From the NCBI RefSeq assembly GCF_000973725.1, contig NZ_CP009621.1:2206501-2270500 (forward strand): a DNA stretch of 64,000 nucleotides. Reading direction: 5' to 3'. This DNA is from Pontibacter korlensis. Lineage in GTDB: Bacteria > Bacteroidota > Bacteroidia > Cytophagales > Hymenobacteraceae. The notes beneath the pieces were generated by a model, which saw nothing but the letters and a program-made list of their open reading frames with translations, had not been told where the DNA came from and did no database searches. The stretch's first letter is position 1. Each line of letters begins with the position of its first letter. A program made the position numbers and the translations under genes. This document shows, piece by piece, positions 52,771 to 61,871 of the stretch.

Positions 52771-53304
52771 TTATGTCGTTAAATCGTACCGCTGTTCGGT
52801 TAAAGGTTTACCAAAGGCAGTAGAAGGCTTCTCTTCTGTCAGCTGAAAGCCATACCGTTTGTACAGCGCGATAGCAGACTCCTGCTCATGGGTGGTCCAG
52901 AGGTAGGAGGAGGTATAGCCTTTCTCTCTATAGAACGCCATGTACAGGTCCATAAGCTTTTTACCCAGACCAATGCCCCTGTACTCAGGCTCTATAATGA
53001 AATACCTGAGCTGAGCCGTGTTGTTTGGCCGGTGCATCAACAGCAGAAAGCCAATGATCTTGCTCCGGTGTTCTGCCACCCACACACAATCTTTATTCGG
53101 ATCGTATTGGCTGTAAAATTCATGGAAACCTTTAGCCACGTAGCTTTCGAATTCAATTCCATAATTACACTCAAACTCATAAAGAGCACCATGGCGGTAA
53201 GTTATATAGCCAATGTCTCCGGGTTTAAGTGTGGTTCTGATGGTGATGTCGCTAAGTTGCAAATTGCTTTCTGTAGCGCGTTTTATACTTTCTATGGTAC
53301 TCAA
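52771..53304 (-). CDS. GNAT-family N-acetyltransferase
   Basis: The 177-residue protein shows the GNAT fold: CVWVAEHRSKIIGFLLLM (about 73-90), the acetyl-CoA loop EPEYRGIGLGKKLMDLYM (about 104-121) and the C-terminal HEQESAIALYKRYGFQLTEEK (about 139-159). Its substrate is unknown. It lies in the mutase operon, 26 bases after the NTF2-like gene and 54 before the mutase large subunit. Confidence 0.92.
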   Translation of the reverse strand: MSTIESIKRATESNLQLSDITIRTTLKPGDIGYITYRHGALYEFECNYGIEFESYVAKGFHEFYSQYDPNKDCVWVAEHRSKIIGFLLLMHRPNNTAQLRYFIIEPEYRGIGLGKKLMDLYMAFYREKGYTSSYLWTTHEQESAIALYKRYGFQLTEEKPSTAFGKPLTEQRYDLTT

Positions 53305-53330
53305 ATCTTACTTAAATTAACTTTAATGGA

Positions 53331-53732
53331 TCAACTTGCATGCTCTGCTGTAACTACCCAGCGGCCATCCAGCTTCTTCCAAAGCTGAGAGGAAACGCCG
53401 CCCATTAGTCGCTTGCCTTCCAGCTCTATTTTCCAACAGAAGACAAAGTATACTGCCTCGGGCGATACCTGCTCTATGTGCAGTGGCTCATAACTATAGA
53501 CTCCCATTTTACTACGGTCAGTAAAATCACGGAGGAACATATCCAGTACCTCCTGGTAGCCTTTTTCAATGCCGCTCTTACTGATCCAGAGCATTTCAGG
53601 CGAATTCCAGTAAAAGGCCATGGCAGTCTCTAGGTTGCCTTTGTTCCACGCGGAAACCTGTCTCTCCAACGCCTGCTTGACTTCCTGTGCGGCATTGCCT
53701 TCGGGCATGGAGAAAGCGGAAATCGTGCTCAT
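53331..53732 (-). CDS. NTF2-like (SnoaL/DUF4440-type) protein
   Basis: A 133-residue single-domain cone-shaped fold, as judged from AQEVKQALERQVSAWNKGNLETAMAFYW (about 15-42), the central GYQEVLDMFLRDF, and the strands VYFVFCWKIELEGKRLMGGVSSQLWKKLDGRWVV (about 94-127). The family includes small hydrolases, isomerases and binding domains, so no function follows. It starts 6 bases after the small mutase subunit's stop, indicating tight coupling. Confidence 0.88.
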   Translation of the reverse strand: MSTISAFSMPEGNAAQEVKQALERQVSAWNKGNLETAMAFYWNSPEMLWISKSGIEKGYQEVLDMFLRDFTDRSKMGVYSYEPLHIEQVSPEAVYFVFCWKIELEGKRLMGGVSSQLWKKLDGRWVVTAEHAS

Positions 53733-53738
53733 GGTTTT

Positions 53739-55574
53739 TTAGTCGTTGCTGTGAAGCTTCTTCTGTACTACCCGCATGATTCGGTTCATGTCGCAGTTCT
53801 CGAACAGGAATTCGTCGTAGCCATGGGCCAGCATCTCCTCCTCCAGATGCTGCGGGTCGTTTGCCAAAAGCACAAGCGGCTTACCATCGTGGTGGCGCAG
53901 CTTAGCATTAAACTCCCGTGCGTAAGCGGCCTCAGAGGTAGAAACTGCCACCACATCGGCGGCAGCGTGGAAGAGCCTGTCTGAAGCATCTGCGGCAGAA
54001 TTATACTGCTGCAGCTCTGTCTCGAAGCCTGCACAACTAAAGAACTCCTGCGCAAAAGATGCATTTACCTGGCGCTCTTCACTGTTGCCGATCAGGGCAA
54101 TCACTGCCTTCGGACGACGCTGACGCTTACGCAGGTGCAGCTCGGTGGCCATGCGCATCACCTCGGTTGGGTAGGCAGCACGGGTGGTATCGAAATCTGC
54201 ACTTTGTATCAGCTCTTCCGGATCGAATGATATCTTCTCTTTAGGGTTCGGGTATTTGTTGGTGCCCACCAGTATATCACGGCCAGTGGCAATATTGCGG
54301 AATTTCTTACGGCTCATCTCGGTGATGGAGCCAAGTATAAATCCGCTATCGTAGGCATCCTCAAATCCACCTAAGGCTTCTACTTCTCTAAATAGGTCCC
54401 ACGCTTTCTGGGCCAGTTCGTTGGTCAGCGACTCCAGGTAGTAAGAACCGGCAGCCGGGTCAATGGCTTTGTCCAGGTAAGCTTCCTCTTTGAGGATGAT
54501 GGATACATTACGGGCAATACGCTCTGAGAACTCATCCGACTCTTTAAACGTGCTATCAAACGGCGATACTGAAAGCGAATCGCAGCCGGCAATAACGGCA
54601 GACATAGCCTCGGTAGTTGTGCGCAGCATGTTCACGTACGGGTCGAGGGTAGTCTGGTACCAGCTGGAGGTGGCGCTATGGATGCGCAGCTTTGCGGCTA
54701 AGGCTGGCTCTGTCTGATAAGCCTCCGCTACGGCTGCCCACAGCAGGCGCAGGACGCGCAATTTTGTGATCTCGAAAAAGTAGTTGGTGCCCGAGGCCAC
54801 GTAAAACTGCATGTTGCGCAGCACCGATTCCAGCTGCTCTCCGGCAGTGGTTAGCCTGTCGGCATAGGCTACTGCAGCACTTAAGGTATAAGCGATTTCC
54901 TGCGTAATAGAGGCGCCAATGCCGCTGAAGTTAGTACCGCAAACAGTAATGCCATAAAACTCCGGGCTGTCCTTTGTCAGGTCCAGCACGGCAGTTATCG
55001 CTTTGGCCTCCTCTTTAGTAAGAGAGCCCTTGCCTGTCATGGGGTCGTAGTTAACAAAGCCTTTCAGGTTGCGGTGCGATACCTGCTTTTGCTCCAGCTC
55101 CTGGTACAGGCGCTTTAGAAAGGCTACTGGCTCATTAGGTAAAGTATAACTTACGCTATGCTGACTTAGGTCAATACTGCTAACCAGGTAAGCAATATCA
55201 AAAGCATCAGGCTGCTGCAACTCAAAGTGTATGCCATCTGCTCCACGCTGCAATGCGTCGGAGGCTTTGTCTATGGCCACTTTCCCATTGCCTTTAACTT
55301 TTATCTGCTGCACGTTTAGCCAGCTGTTATTGCCGGTTTTGTTGCCTCGTAGAAACGGAAAGTCACCGGGCTTATGCGTGGTAAAGGGAAGGCCGTTGAT
55401 ATCTTCTTTAGCGTAGTATGGCTTTATGTCAATGCCTTCGTAAGTCTGCCAGATAAGGCTCTCCAAAGGCGTTTCTCGCAGGTCTTTGCGTGCTTTCTGC
55501 TCCCAATCAGCTTTAGAGGCAGGGGTGAACTCGGCAAACAGTCGCTGTTGGTTTAGCTGCTCGTCAGTTATCAT
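53739..55574 (-). CDS. mutA: Methylmalonyl-CoA mutase, small (beta) subunit
   Basis: The 611-residue partner of the large subunit. It has the mutase barrel (PFLRGNKTGNNSWLN near 73-87; HSATSSWYQTTLDPYVNMLRTTTEAMSAVIAGCDSLSVSPFD, about 298-340) but, as in other two-subunit enzymes, the C-terminal domain lacks the DxHxxG that binds cobalamin (it reads LIGNSEERQVN), so it is structural. It leads the operon mutA, NTF2-like, GNAT, mutB. Confidence 0.95.
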   Translation of the reverse strand: MITDEQLNQQRLFAEFTPASKADWEQKARKDLRETPLESLIWQTYEGIDIKPYYAKEDINGLPFTTHKPGDFPFLRGNKTGNNSWLNVQQIKVKGNGKVAIDKASDALQRGADGIHFELQQPDAFDIAYLVSSIDLSQHSVSYTLPNEPVAFLKRLYQELEQKQVSHRNLKGFVNYDPMTGKGSLTKEEAKAITAVLDLTKDSPEFYGITVCGTNFSGIGASITQEIAYTLSAAVAYADRLTTAGEQLESVLRNMQFYVASGTNYFFEITKLRVLRLLWAAVAEAYQTEPALAAKLRIHSATSSWYQTTLDPYVNMLRTTTEAMSAVIAGCDSLSVSPFDSTFKESDEFSERIARNVSIILKEEAYLDKAIDPAAGSYYLESLTNELAQKAWDLFREVEALGGFEDAYDSGFILGSITEMSRKKFRNIATGRDILVGTNKYPNPKEKISFDPEELIQSADFDTTRAAYPTEVMRMATELHLRKRQRRPKAVIALIGNSEERQVNASFAQEFFSCAGFETELQQYNSAADASDRLFHAAADVVAVSTSEAAYAREFNAKLRHHDGKPLVLLANDPQHLEEEMLAHGYDEFLFENCDMNRIMRVVQKKLHSND

Positions 55575-55659
55575 GCTTTTGTTCTAATTTCTTGTAAAGA
55601 TAGACTTTTATACCTTACGAAGTAAGGGTGCTTAAGGGCCACTAGGCAGCTACAGTACT

Positions 55660-56040
55660 TTAACTTATAGGGTCGATATAAGCCTGATATACCCAATAGC
55701 CAATCAGTAGCCAAAGTATCACAATTACGGCTGCCATCACATAATTGGGTTTGCACTGGTGCATCTGCTGTTTAGCCTTCTGGCGGTAGTAGTGTAGCAG
55801 CGGAGCTGGTATCAGCTTAATAGAAAGCCAGAGGCCTAACGGCAATAGCAGCAGGTCGTCGAGGTAGCCGATAATCGGGATAAAATCAGGTATAAAATCA
55901 ATTGGACTAAAAACATAGGCCACCGTTATCAGGACCATCACTTTAGCCGCAAAAGGCATTTCAGGGTCCTGTGATGCCAAGTACAAAGTATAAATATCCT
56001 CCTTCAGCTGACGTACAAGCGCTTTCCATTTCTTAAGCAT
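55660..56040 (-). CDS. YkvA-family (DUF1232) membrane protein
   Basis: The 126-residue protein contains the DUF1232 signature AYVFSPIDFIPDFIPIIGYLDDLLLLPLGLW (about 41-71) and a separate C-terminal membrane helix (VMAAVIVILWLLIGYWVYQAY). DUF1232 proteins are small membrane proteins without a known function. It is a one-gene unit between the mutase operon and the amidohydrolase. Confidence 0.93.
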   Translation of the reverse strand: MLKKWKALVRQLKEDIYTLYLASQDPEMPFAAKVMVLITVAYVFSPIDFIPDFIPIIGYLDDLLLLPLGLWLSIKLIPAPLLHYYRQKAKQQMHQCKPNYVMAAVIVILWLLIGYWVYQAYIDPIS

Positions 56041-56122
56041 GGTAGATTGTACGCACGCTCAAGAGAAATAACCAACCAAGAAGGGTAGTAGCTCTTAGGC
56101 TAAATTAGCAGCAGAGCAGAAG

Positions 56123-56130
56123 TATCTTTG
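56123..56130 (+). promoter_or_regulatory. Predicted -7 box for the amidohydrolase gene
   Basis: TATCTTTG, 75 bases before the chosen start; it overlaps an alternative upstream start (56128), supporting the downstream one. Confidence 0.5.
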
Positions 56131-56205
56131 GCTTCAGGGCTTGCTCGTCATGCATTAGATGTTACAAAAATCACTATCTTTCATACTTCATCTAAAAGCA
56201 CATTT

Positions 56206-57540
56206 ATGCATAAGAACTATACTTTAACAAAACGAACTATACTTGCTGCGCTTGGGCTGAGCCTTTTTGCTGTGCCGGCTATGGCGCAAAATGCTAAGTT
56301 GGTGGCCAAGGTAGATAAGCTGGCGGATAAGGTAGAGCCCCAGGTGGTTGAGTGGCGCCGTCATTTCCATGAGCATCCGGAGCTGAGCAACCGCGAAACA
56401 GAAACGGCTGCCCGTATTGCCTCTGAATTGAAGAAGATGGGCATAGAGGTTGAGACAGGTGTTGCCAAAACTGGTGTGGTTGGTATTCTGAAAGGGGGCA
56501 AGCCCGGGCCAGTAGTAGCCCTGCGTGCCGATATCGATGGACTACCGGTTACTGAGAAGGCTGACCTACCTTTTGCTTCTAAAGCTAAGGGTGAGTATAA
56601 CGGAGCTGAAGTAGGAGTGATGCATGCCTGCGGCCACGACACACATATTGCTATGCTGCTTGGTGCGGCTGAGGTACTATCCAGTATGAAAAGCGATCTG
56701 AAAGGTACCGTGAAATTTATCTTCCAGCCAGCGGAGGAAGGAGCTCCGGCAGGGGAAGAAGGAGGTGCCTCGCTGATGGTGAAGGAAGGGGTGCTGGAGA
56801 AAGGACCTAAACCGGAAGTAATTTTCGGTCTTCACATTAACTCTCAGACTGAGGTAGGTACACTTAAGTATAAACCTGCCGGTATTATGGCCAGTGCCGA
56901 CGTTTTCCGCATAAAGGTAAAAGGAAAGCAGGTACATGGTGGCTACCCATGGTCAGGTATCGACCCGATTGTGGTATCAGCGCAAATCATCACTGGCCTG
57001 CAAACTATCATCAGTCGCCAAACAGAACTAACCAAGGATGCAGCCATTATTACAGTAGGTATGATACATGGCGGTGTGCGTAACAACATTGTGCCGGAGG
57101 AGGTGCAGATGGAAGGTACTATTCGTGCTTTGGACACCGAAATGCAAAAGAAGGTACACGAGAAAATCCGTTTAACGGCTACTAAAATTGCAGAAAGTGC
57201 CGGAGCAACCGCTGAGGTGGAAATTGTGGAGATGGCGCCAGTTACCTTCAACCAGCCTGAGTTAATGGATAAAATGCTGCCAACGCTGCAAGCAACTGCC
57301 GGTAGAGACAAAGTGGTGCTGATGAATGCAGTAACCGGTGCAGAAGACTTCTCATACTTTCAACAGCAGATTCCGGGGCTTTACCTTTTTGTGGGTGGCA
57401 TGCCTAAGGGACAGGACCCTGCCACGGCTCCTGCACACCACACACCAGAATTCTTTGTGGACGAAAGCGGCATGAAGCTAGGTGTAAAAGCCCTCACTAA
57501 CCTGACGCTGGACTACATGAACGGGAAAGGGAAGAAGTAA
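56206..57540 (+). CDS. Exported M20-family amidohydrolase
   Basis: The 444-residue enzyme hydrolyses an amide of an N-acyl or aryl amino acid; family members act on N-acetyl, hippuryl or indole-acetyl conjugates. The start at 56206 gives a signal peptide (LTKRTILAALGLSLFAVPAMAQ). The metal site is visible: HACGHDTH (Cys/His, about 138-145), PAEEG (Glu pair, about 174-178) and the distal His in APAHHTPEF near the C-terminus. The dimerisation domain lies at about 220-335 (GKQVHGGYPWSGIDPI). It has a shared terminator with the gene at 57590. Confidence 0.94.
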   Translation: MHKNYTLTKRTILAALGLSLFAVPAMAQNAKLVAKVDKLADKVEPQVVEWRRHFHEHPELSNRETETAARIASELKKMGIEVETGVAKTGVVGILKGGKPGPVVALRADIDGLPVTEKADLPFASKAKGEYNGAEVGVMHACGHDTHIAMLLGAAEVLSSMKSDLKGTVKFIFQPAEEGAPAGEEGGASLMVKEGVLEKGPKPEVIFGLHINSQTEVGTLKYKPAGIMASADVFRIKVKGKQVHGGYPWSGIDPIVVSAQIITGLQTIISRQTELTKDAAIITVGMIHGGVRNNIVPEEVQMEGTIRALDTEMQKKVHEKIRLTATKIAESAGATAEVEIVEMAPVTFNQPELMDKMLPTLQATAGRDKVVLMNAVTGAEDFSYFQQQIPGLYLFVGGMPKGQDPATAPAHHTPEFFVDESGMKLGVKALTNLTLDYMNGKGKK

Positions 57541-57554
57541 TTGATTTAGACTTG

Positions 57555-57591
57555 AAACAGAAAGGCAGCCACTAGGCTGCCCTTTCTGTTT
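57555..57591. terminator. Bidirectional terminator between convergent genes
   Basis: A 16-bp stem with one bulged C (57555-57570 with 57575-57591); its far end overlaps the stop codon of the minus-strand gene. Confidence 0.83.
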
Positions 57592-58384
57592 ATTTTGAAA
57601 GTGAATTGTAATAACTTACCAGTTTCACCAGATCTGGTGCAGAATTAAAATCAATATCATTCTTTTTCAGGAAAGCCGTCATTGCAGGCTGCTGCTCACT
57701 AAAGTATGAGAGGTTTTGCTTCTTTTTACCTGTTATTTCCAGTAGCTCCTTTTGGTTACCTTTTTTTAGATAATAGTCTTCCCTCCTCACAATCCTATCG
57801 TTTTTGTCGCCTGCGTTGAAGGCTACATTGTAGCTGGCGCGGATCAATTCTGTATCAACTTTACGGAACAGGCTTATGCCTTCGTCATTCACCAATACCT
57901 CTACAAATCCTGTTGCAGGTTGTCCATTTATAGTAAGGCCAGCGTGTGTGGCATTAACAAACACTCTGTCTCCTAAAATAGGATCAGCCAGCTTAAATGC
58001 ATCTACGGCTGTGCTGTTAATAACACGAAGCTGGTCTGGTGTAGGGCTTGGAGAATTAGTTGTGTTTATAAGGAACTGGTTATTCTCTATATCATATTTA
58101 AAGCTTTCCGCTTCGAGCATGCGGTTTAGCGTAATAAATAGTTCTCCTGAACTCCAGTCATCTGTCAAGTACACAGTGCCCACTACTGTGGGCTGCACCA
58201 CATCTAAAGCCTCTGTCCTAACCGAACGATACTGCCCATAACCAGTTCCCACATTGGTGGCAAGCTCCCCAATATAAGCAGGCATGGAGGTTCCCTTTCC
58301 CGATAGAATGGATTGAGCTTCTGCAACTCCTGCCAGAAGTAGAAAGGCTAGAAGTAGTGCGAATTTTCTGGTACTGGTTTTCAT
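57590..58384 (-). CDS. Secreted hypothetical protein
   Basis: The 264-residue product has a signal peptide (FALLLAFLLLAGVAEAQ) and a mature part with VVGTVYLTDDWSSGELFI (about 66-83) and RVFVNATHAGLTINGQPATGFVEVLVNDEGISLFRKVD (about 139-176), a mostly beta protein that resembles exported proteins of unknown function in Bacteroidota. No sorting domain or lipobox is present. It is probably a separate unit from the gene at 58485. Confidence 0.82.
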   Translation of the reverse strand: MKTSTRKFALLLAFLLLAGVAEAQSILSGKGTSMPAYIGELATNVGTGYGQYRSVRTEALDVVQPTVVGTVYLTDDWSSGELFITLNRMLEAESFKYDIENNQFLINTTNSPSPTPDQLRVINSTAVDAFKLADPILGDRVFVNATHAGLTINGQPATGFVEVLVNDEGISLFRKVDTELIRASYNVAFNAGDKNDRIVRREDYYLKKGNQKELLEITGKKKQNLSYFSEQQPAMTAFLKKNDIDFNSAPDLVKLVSYYNSLSK

Positions 58385-58484
58385 ATTAGAAGTAGTTTGT
58401 AGTGATAGATAGTCCTTAAAGCTAATAATTATTTCTATACTTATTTTACTTTTAGTAAGAGTATTTGTTTTGTTGTACAGCTAT

Positions 58485-59882
58485 TTACCTTACCACCAGC
58501 TTACCACTACCCACAGGTTTTGATCGGCTACTTATAGTATAGAAGTATAATCCGCTGGCAAGGGAGCCTGGTTTAACCAAGGTGTTACGGCCAGGTTCCA
58601 GGCGTAGAACGCTCAGCTTTTTGCCAGTGGCATCGCGCAGCTGCAGATACATACTTGGCAGGTCTGGTGCCTCTACCACAAACCTATCGGCGACTGGGTT
58701 GGGGTAAAGCTTAAACCCGGCTTTGGCCAGATCATCCCCAGCGGAGGTGGGTTGCTGCTCGCCAACATATAGATAAGTGAACTCCCAATCATCTTCAACA
58801 AAAAAGCGGATCTCATGTGAATGACCTCTCGCAGAACTTCTGCCTCGCAGGCCAATGAGGTAAGGTGAGGGGCGCTCCATATCAGAGGAGGGGGTGAGGG
58901 TAAGGGAGACAGCAAACCCATCTACTGTATCCCGAACGGCAAGTGTGGCTGCAGCAAGGTCTAAGGTATCTATTTCGCTAAAGAACCTAGCATGTAATAG
59001 ATGGTCTTGGTTAGGATTCTTCTGCAGGTAATACTCCAGCTTCAGCGGCTGATCTGGCCATGTCTGTACTGCGCCATCGTCTCTTAAGGGCAGGCGATCT
59101 TTATTCAGCAGTGTGAGTTCGGGCTTTTCTTTAGAGTCGCTTACATTATACATGATGTCTACTACAGTAGTGCCTATTGCTGCACCGTTGCGCTGCTCTG
59201 TTACCTGCAGGGCAATAACGTATTGGCCTACAGTATTAGGGGCTACCCAACTCAGCTCGCCATACTTGCTTACCGTAAGTCCCTCTGGAAACTGATAGCC
59301 GGGTACGGTTATTATTTCACTGTTTGCATTCTCAGTTTTTGGCGTAACCAGCTCATATAGTAACTGATCCCCATCTGCATCATAGGTCAGGAGGTTGTGT
59401 ATCATGGGTTCACCTGCGTAAGCCTCAAAAATAGGGACCCCAGCCAAAGCAACTGAGTTATAGTTGGTGATCAGCCTGCTGGCATTAACCGCTGTGCTTA
59501 CATGCATGGCTACCTGGTCGGACGGGCTAGGGAAGTTGATAATGCCGTGATTACGGCTCTCGCCAATCCAAGTCACGGTGTAATTGCCCGGCGTAGCGTA
59601 GGTATAACTCCAGTGGAAAATATCACGGTCATAGGTATAGCTATAAGGTGTAATGGAGGTGCGTGGTAATACAACCGTATTGCCGTCACCCATTTTTACT
59701 TCTACCTCAGGGTCTTCGGCCTGAGAGAAGTGGTTGGTGTAAAGCGTAAATGTAAAGTTAAACTGGAGCGGATTGTGCTCATCAACAGTATAGCTAATGT
59801 AACCGCTGTACAGGTGTGTGGCCTGCACCAGCATGGGCAGAAGGAGCAGCGCTAAGGCGCTGAGTAACAATTTTGTTTTCAT
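58485..59882 (-). CDS. Type IX-secreted adhesin-like protein with C-terminal sorting domain
   Basis: The 465-residue protein has an N-terminal signal peptide (KLLLSALALLLLPMLVQA), a mature region with Ig/cadherin-like beta domains (YATPGNYTVTWIG near 92-104, AYAGEPMIHNLLTYDADGDQLLYEL near 154-178, GELSWVAPNTVGQYVIALQVTEQ near 209-231) and a C-terminal type A sorting domain: FKLYPNPVADRFVVEAP near 392-408, then GLYFYTISS, ending GSGKLVVR. That domain is read by the type IX secretion system of Bacteroidota, so the protein should reach the cell surface. Its binding partner is unknown. Confidence 0.88.
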   Translation of the reverse strand: MKTKLLLSALALLLLPMLVQATHLYSGYISYTVDEHNPLQFNFTFTLYTNHFSQAEDPEVEVKMGDGNTVVLPRTSITPYSYTYDRDIFHWSYTYATPGNYTVTWIGESRNHGIINFPSPSDQVAMHVSTAVNASRLITNYNSVALAGVPIFEAYAGEPMIHNLLTYDADGDQLLYELVTPKTENANSEIITVPGYQFPEGLTVSKYGELSWVAPNTVGQYVIALQVTEQRNGAAIGTTVVDIMYNVSDSKEKPELTLLNKDRLPLRDDGAVQTWPDQPLKLEYYLQKNPNQDHLLHARFFSEIDTLDLAAATLAVRDTVDGFAVSLTLTPSSDMERPSPYLIGLRGRSSARGHSHEIRFFVEDDWEFTYLYVGEQQPTSAGDDLAKAGFKLYPNPVADRFVVEAPDLPSMYLQLRDATGKKLSVLRLEPGRNTLVKPGSLASGLYFYTISSRSKPVGSGKLVVR

Positions 59883-60010
59883 GAGCTGGAGGAGTTAGAG
59901 GTTGAACATCAATATACATATAAAAAACGTATTTATTAATATTGTATTAAAAAAGTGACATGTTCTTATCAGGCGTTAACAGATCAGCCTTCAGGCACGA
60001 ACCTATACAG

Positions 60011-60042
60011 CTTGGTTGATGTTGGTGAGGCTGGTACCTTTG
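60011..60042 (+). promoter_or_regulatory. Predicted promoter of the split 5'-nucleotidase operon
   Basis: CTTG, 20 bases, TACCTTTG; the -7 box ends 22 bases before the ATG at 60065. Confidence 0.6.
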
Positions 60043-60064
60043 AGGCCAGATTCTGAACATTCTT

Positions 60065-60820
60065 ATGAAAAGTCATTTCCCGAAAGCCTTAGTGGCCTTG
60101 GCCCTCACCCTTAGCTTGGTGGGCTGCCAACGTCCTTGGGTTACATCACCTACACCTGGCACTACCGATGTGCCGGTAGATAAAACCATCACCCCAGACA
60201 CTCAGATGGAGGCACAAATTGCCCCTTACCGTGAGGAAGTAACCGTTAAAATGTCGGAGGTAGTAGGTACAGCGCCTGTAGCCTTGAGCAAAGGGGACTA
60301 CGAGTCGCCGCTGGGTAATTTTGTGGTAGACCTGCAACTGGCCCAAGCAGAACCACTCTACGGTAAGCCTATAGACCTTTCTTTAACGACCAATGGAGGT
60401 TTGCGCATGCCGCTGCCGGAGGGAGATATTACCACAGGCCATGTTTTTGAGCTGATGCCTTTTGAGAACGAGCTGGTGGTGCTAACATTAAGAGGCGAAA
60501 CCGTTAAGCAACTGTTTGACTATGCAGCCGAGCGCAAAAACGCCCCCATTGGCAACGCTAGTTATACTGTATCCGGCGGCAAAGCTACAGACATCAAAAT
60601 CAACGGGAAGCCTTTTGACCCGAGCCAGACCTATACCCTGGTAACCTCTGACTACCTGGCTGGAGGTGGCGATGACCTGAAAATGCTGAAGGACGCAGAG
60701 AAAACAGAGAAGGTGGGAATGCTGCTCCGCGATGCTATTCTGCAGCAGATCCGCCAGCTTACTGCCGCTGGCAAGCCAGTTACAGCTCAGTCCGGAAAAA
60801 GAGTAACCATCCTCCCTTAA
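60065..60820 (+). CDS. 5'-nucleotidase C-terminal domain lipoprotein
   Basis: The 251-residue product begins with a lipoprotein signal (ALALTLSLVGC, Cys21). The mature part is only the substrate-binding half of a UshA-type 5'-nucleotidase: SPLGNFVVDLQLAQ (about 80-93), LTTNGGLRMPLPEGDITTGHVFELMPFENELVVLTLRG (about 105-142), and VTSDYLAGGGDDLKML near 196-211. The catalytic metallophosphatase half is the next gene, 12 bases downstream. The two must act together, probably outside the inner membrane, to release phosphate from nucleotides or related esters. Confidence 0.92.
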   Translation: MKSHFPKALVALALTLSLVGCQRPWVTSPTPGTTDVPVDKTITPDTQMEAQIAPYREEVTVKMSEVVGTAPVALSKGDYESPLGNFVVDLQLAQAEPLYGKPIDLSLTTNGGLRMPLPEGDITTGHVFELMPFENELVVLTLRGETVKQLFDYAAERKNAPIGNASYTVSGGKATDIKINGKPFDPSQTYTLVTSDYLAGGGDDLKMLKDAEKTEKVGMLLRDAILQQIRQLTAAGKPVTAQSGKRVTILP

Positions 60821-60831
60821 GTATAATCCAA

Positions 60832-61764
60832 ATGAGAAGAAGAGACTTTTTGAAAACAACTGCAGCAGGGGCGGCTGGTATAAGCTTACTAGGCGTGCCG
60901 TTTTCGGCAGAGGCTGCCCAAAGTATAAACCTTACCATTCTGCACACTAACGACCAGCACTCGCGTATAGATCCTCTTCCGGATGATGGCCGCAAGTATG
61001 GCGGTATGGGTGGTATGGCACGTCGTGCTACCTTAATAGAGCAAATCAGAAAGCAGGAGTCTAACGTGCTGTTGCTCGACTGCGGCGACATCTGGCAGGG
61101 TACGCCATACTTTAACTTCTTTAACGGTGAGTTAGAGTATAAACTGATGAGCGAAATGAAGTATGACGCTGCTACTCTTGGCAACCATGATTTCGACAAT
61201 GGACTAAAGGGGCTGGTGCGGCAACTGCCAAACGCTTCTTTCCCTTTCCTAAGCGCGAACTACGACTTTAGTAAAACCATTCTTAAGAGTCATTTTGAGC
61301 CTTACAAAATATTTGAGAAGCAGGGGTTGCGCATCGGCGTGTTTGGCCTGGGTATAGAGCTGGCAGGGCTTGTCAGCAAGAACAACTATGGCGAAACCGT
61401 ATACCTGGACCCTGTGGCCACGGCCCGCGAGATGGTGCAGGAACTGCGCCACAACCAGAAGTGTAATCTGGTGGTGTGTCTTTCACACTTAGGTTACAAA
61501 TATGAGGACGGCAAAATCGATGATGTAACACTGGCATGTGAGGTAGAGGGCATCGACCTGATCCTGGGAGGCCATACGCACACCTTCCTAGACCAGCCAG
61601 AGGTAATACGCCATGCCACCGGTTACCAAACCCTTATAAATCAGGTAGGTTGGTCTGGTATTTTTCTGGGACGTCTCGACTTTAGTTTCAGCAAAAAAAC
61701 AATGCAAAAAACAGATGTAAGAACAGCCGTTCTCCCCGTGGACAGACCTGTAACAACTTCGTGA
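60832..61764 (+). CDS. 5'-nucleotidase metallophosphatase domain, Tat-exported
   Basis: The 310-residue protein supplies the catalytic half: LHTNDQHSRIDP (about 36-47, first metal site), LLDCGDIWQGTP (about 81-92), LGNHDFDNG (about 116-124), LSHLGYKYED near 217 and LGGHTHTF near 244-251. It starts MRRRDFLKTTAAGAAG, a twin-arginine signal, whereas its partner is a Sec lipoprotein. It has no C-terminal nucleotide-binding domain of its own. The order (C-domain gene first, N-domain gene second) is the reverse of the fused enzyme. Confidence 0.93.
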   Translation: MRRRDFLKTTAAGAAGISLLGVPFSAEAAQSINLTILHTNDQHSRIDPLPDDGRKYGGMGGMARRATLIEQIRKQESNVLLLDCGDIWQGTPYFNFFNGELEYKLMSEMKYDAATLGNHDFDNGLKGLVRQLPNASFPFLSANYDFSKTILKSHFEPYKIFEKQGLRIGVFGLGIELAGLVSKNNYGETVYLDPVATAREMVQELRHNQKCNLVVCLSHLGYKYEDGKIDDVTLACEVEGIDLILGGHTHTFLDQPEVIRHATGYQTLINQVGWSGIFLGRLDFSFSKKTMQKTDVRTAVLPVDRPVTTS

Positions 61765-61871
61765 AAAAATAATTTTTTGTTTACAGATTATTAAGCAAAT
61801 TTGTAACCCCCTGCCGATAAAAGGAGCCGTTTGTTACACCAAGCATATCTTATGTAATTTTGGAAAATTGG

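Noticed and set aside
61765..61871. Possible replication origin next to dnaA.
   Set aside because: The spacer is only about 100 bases, and no cluster of TTATCCACA-like boxes or AT-rich unwinding repeats is visible; in Bacteroidota the origin is often not beside dnaA.
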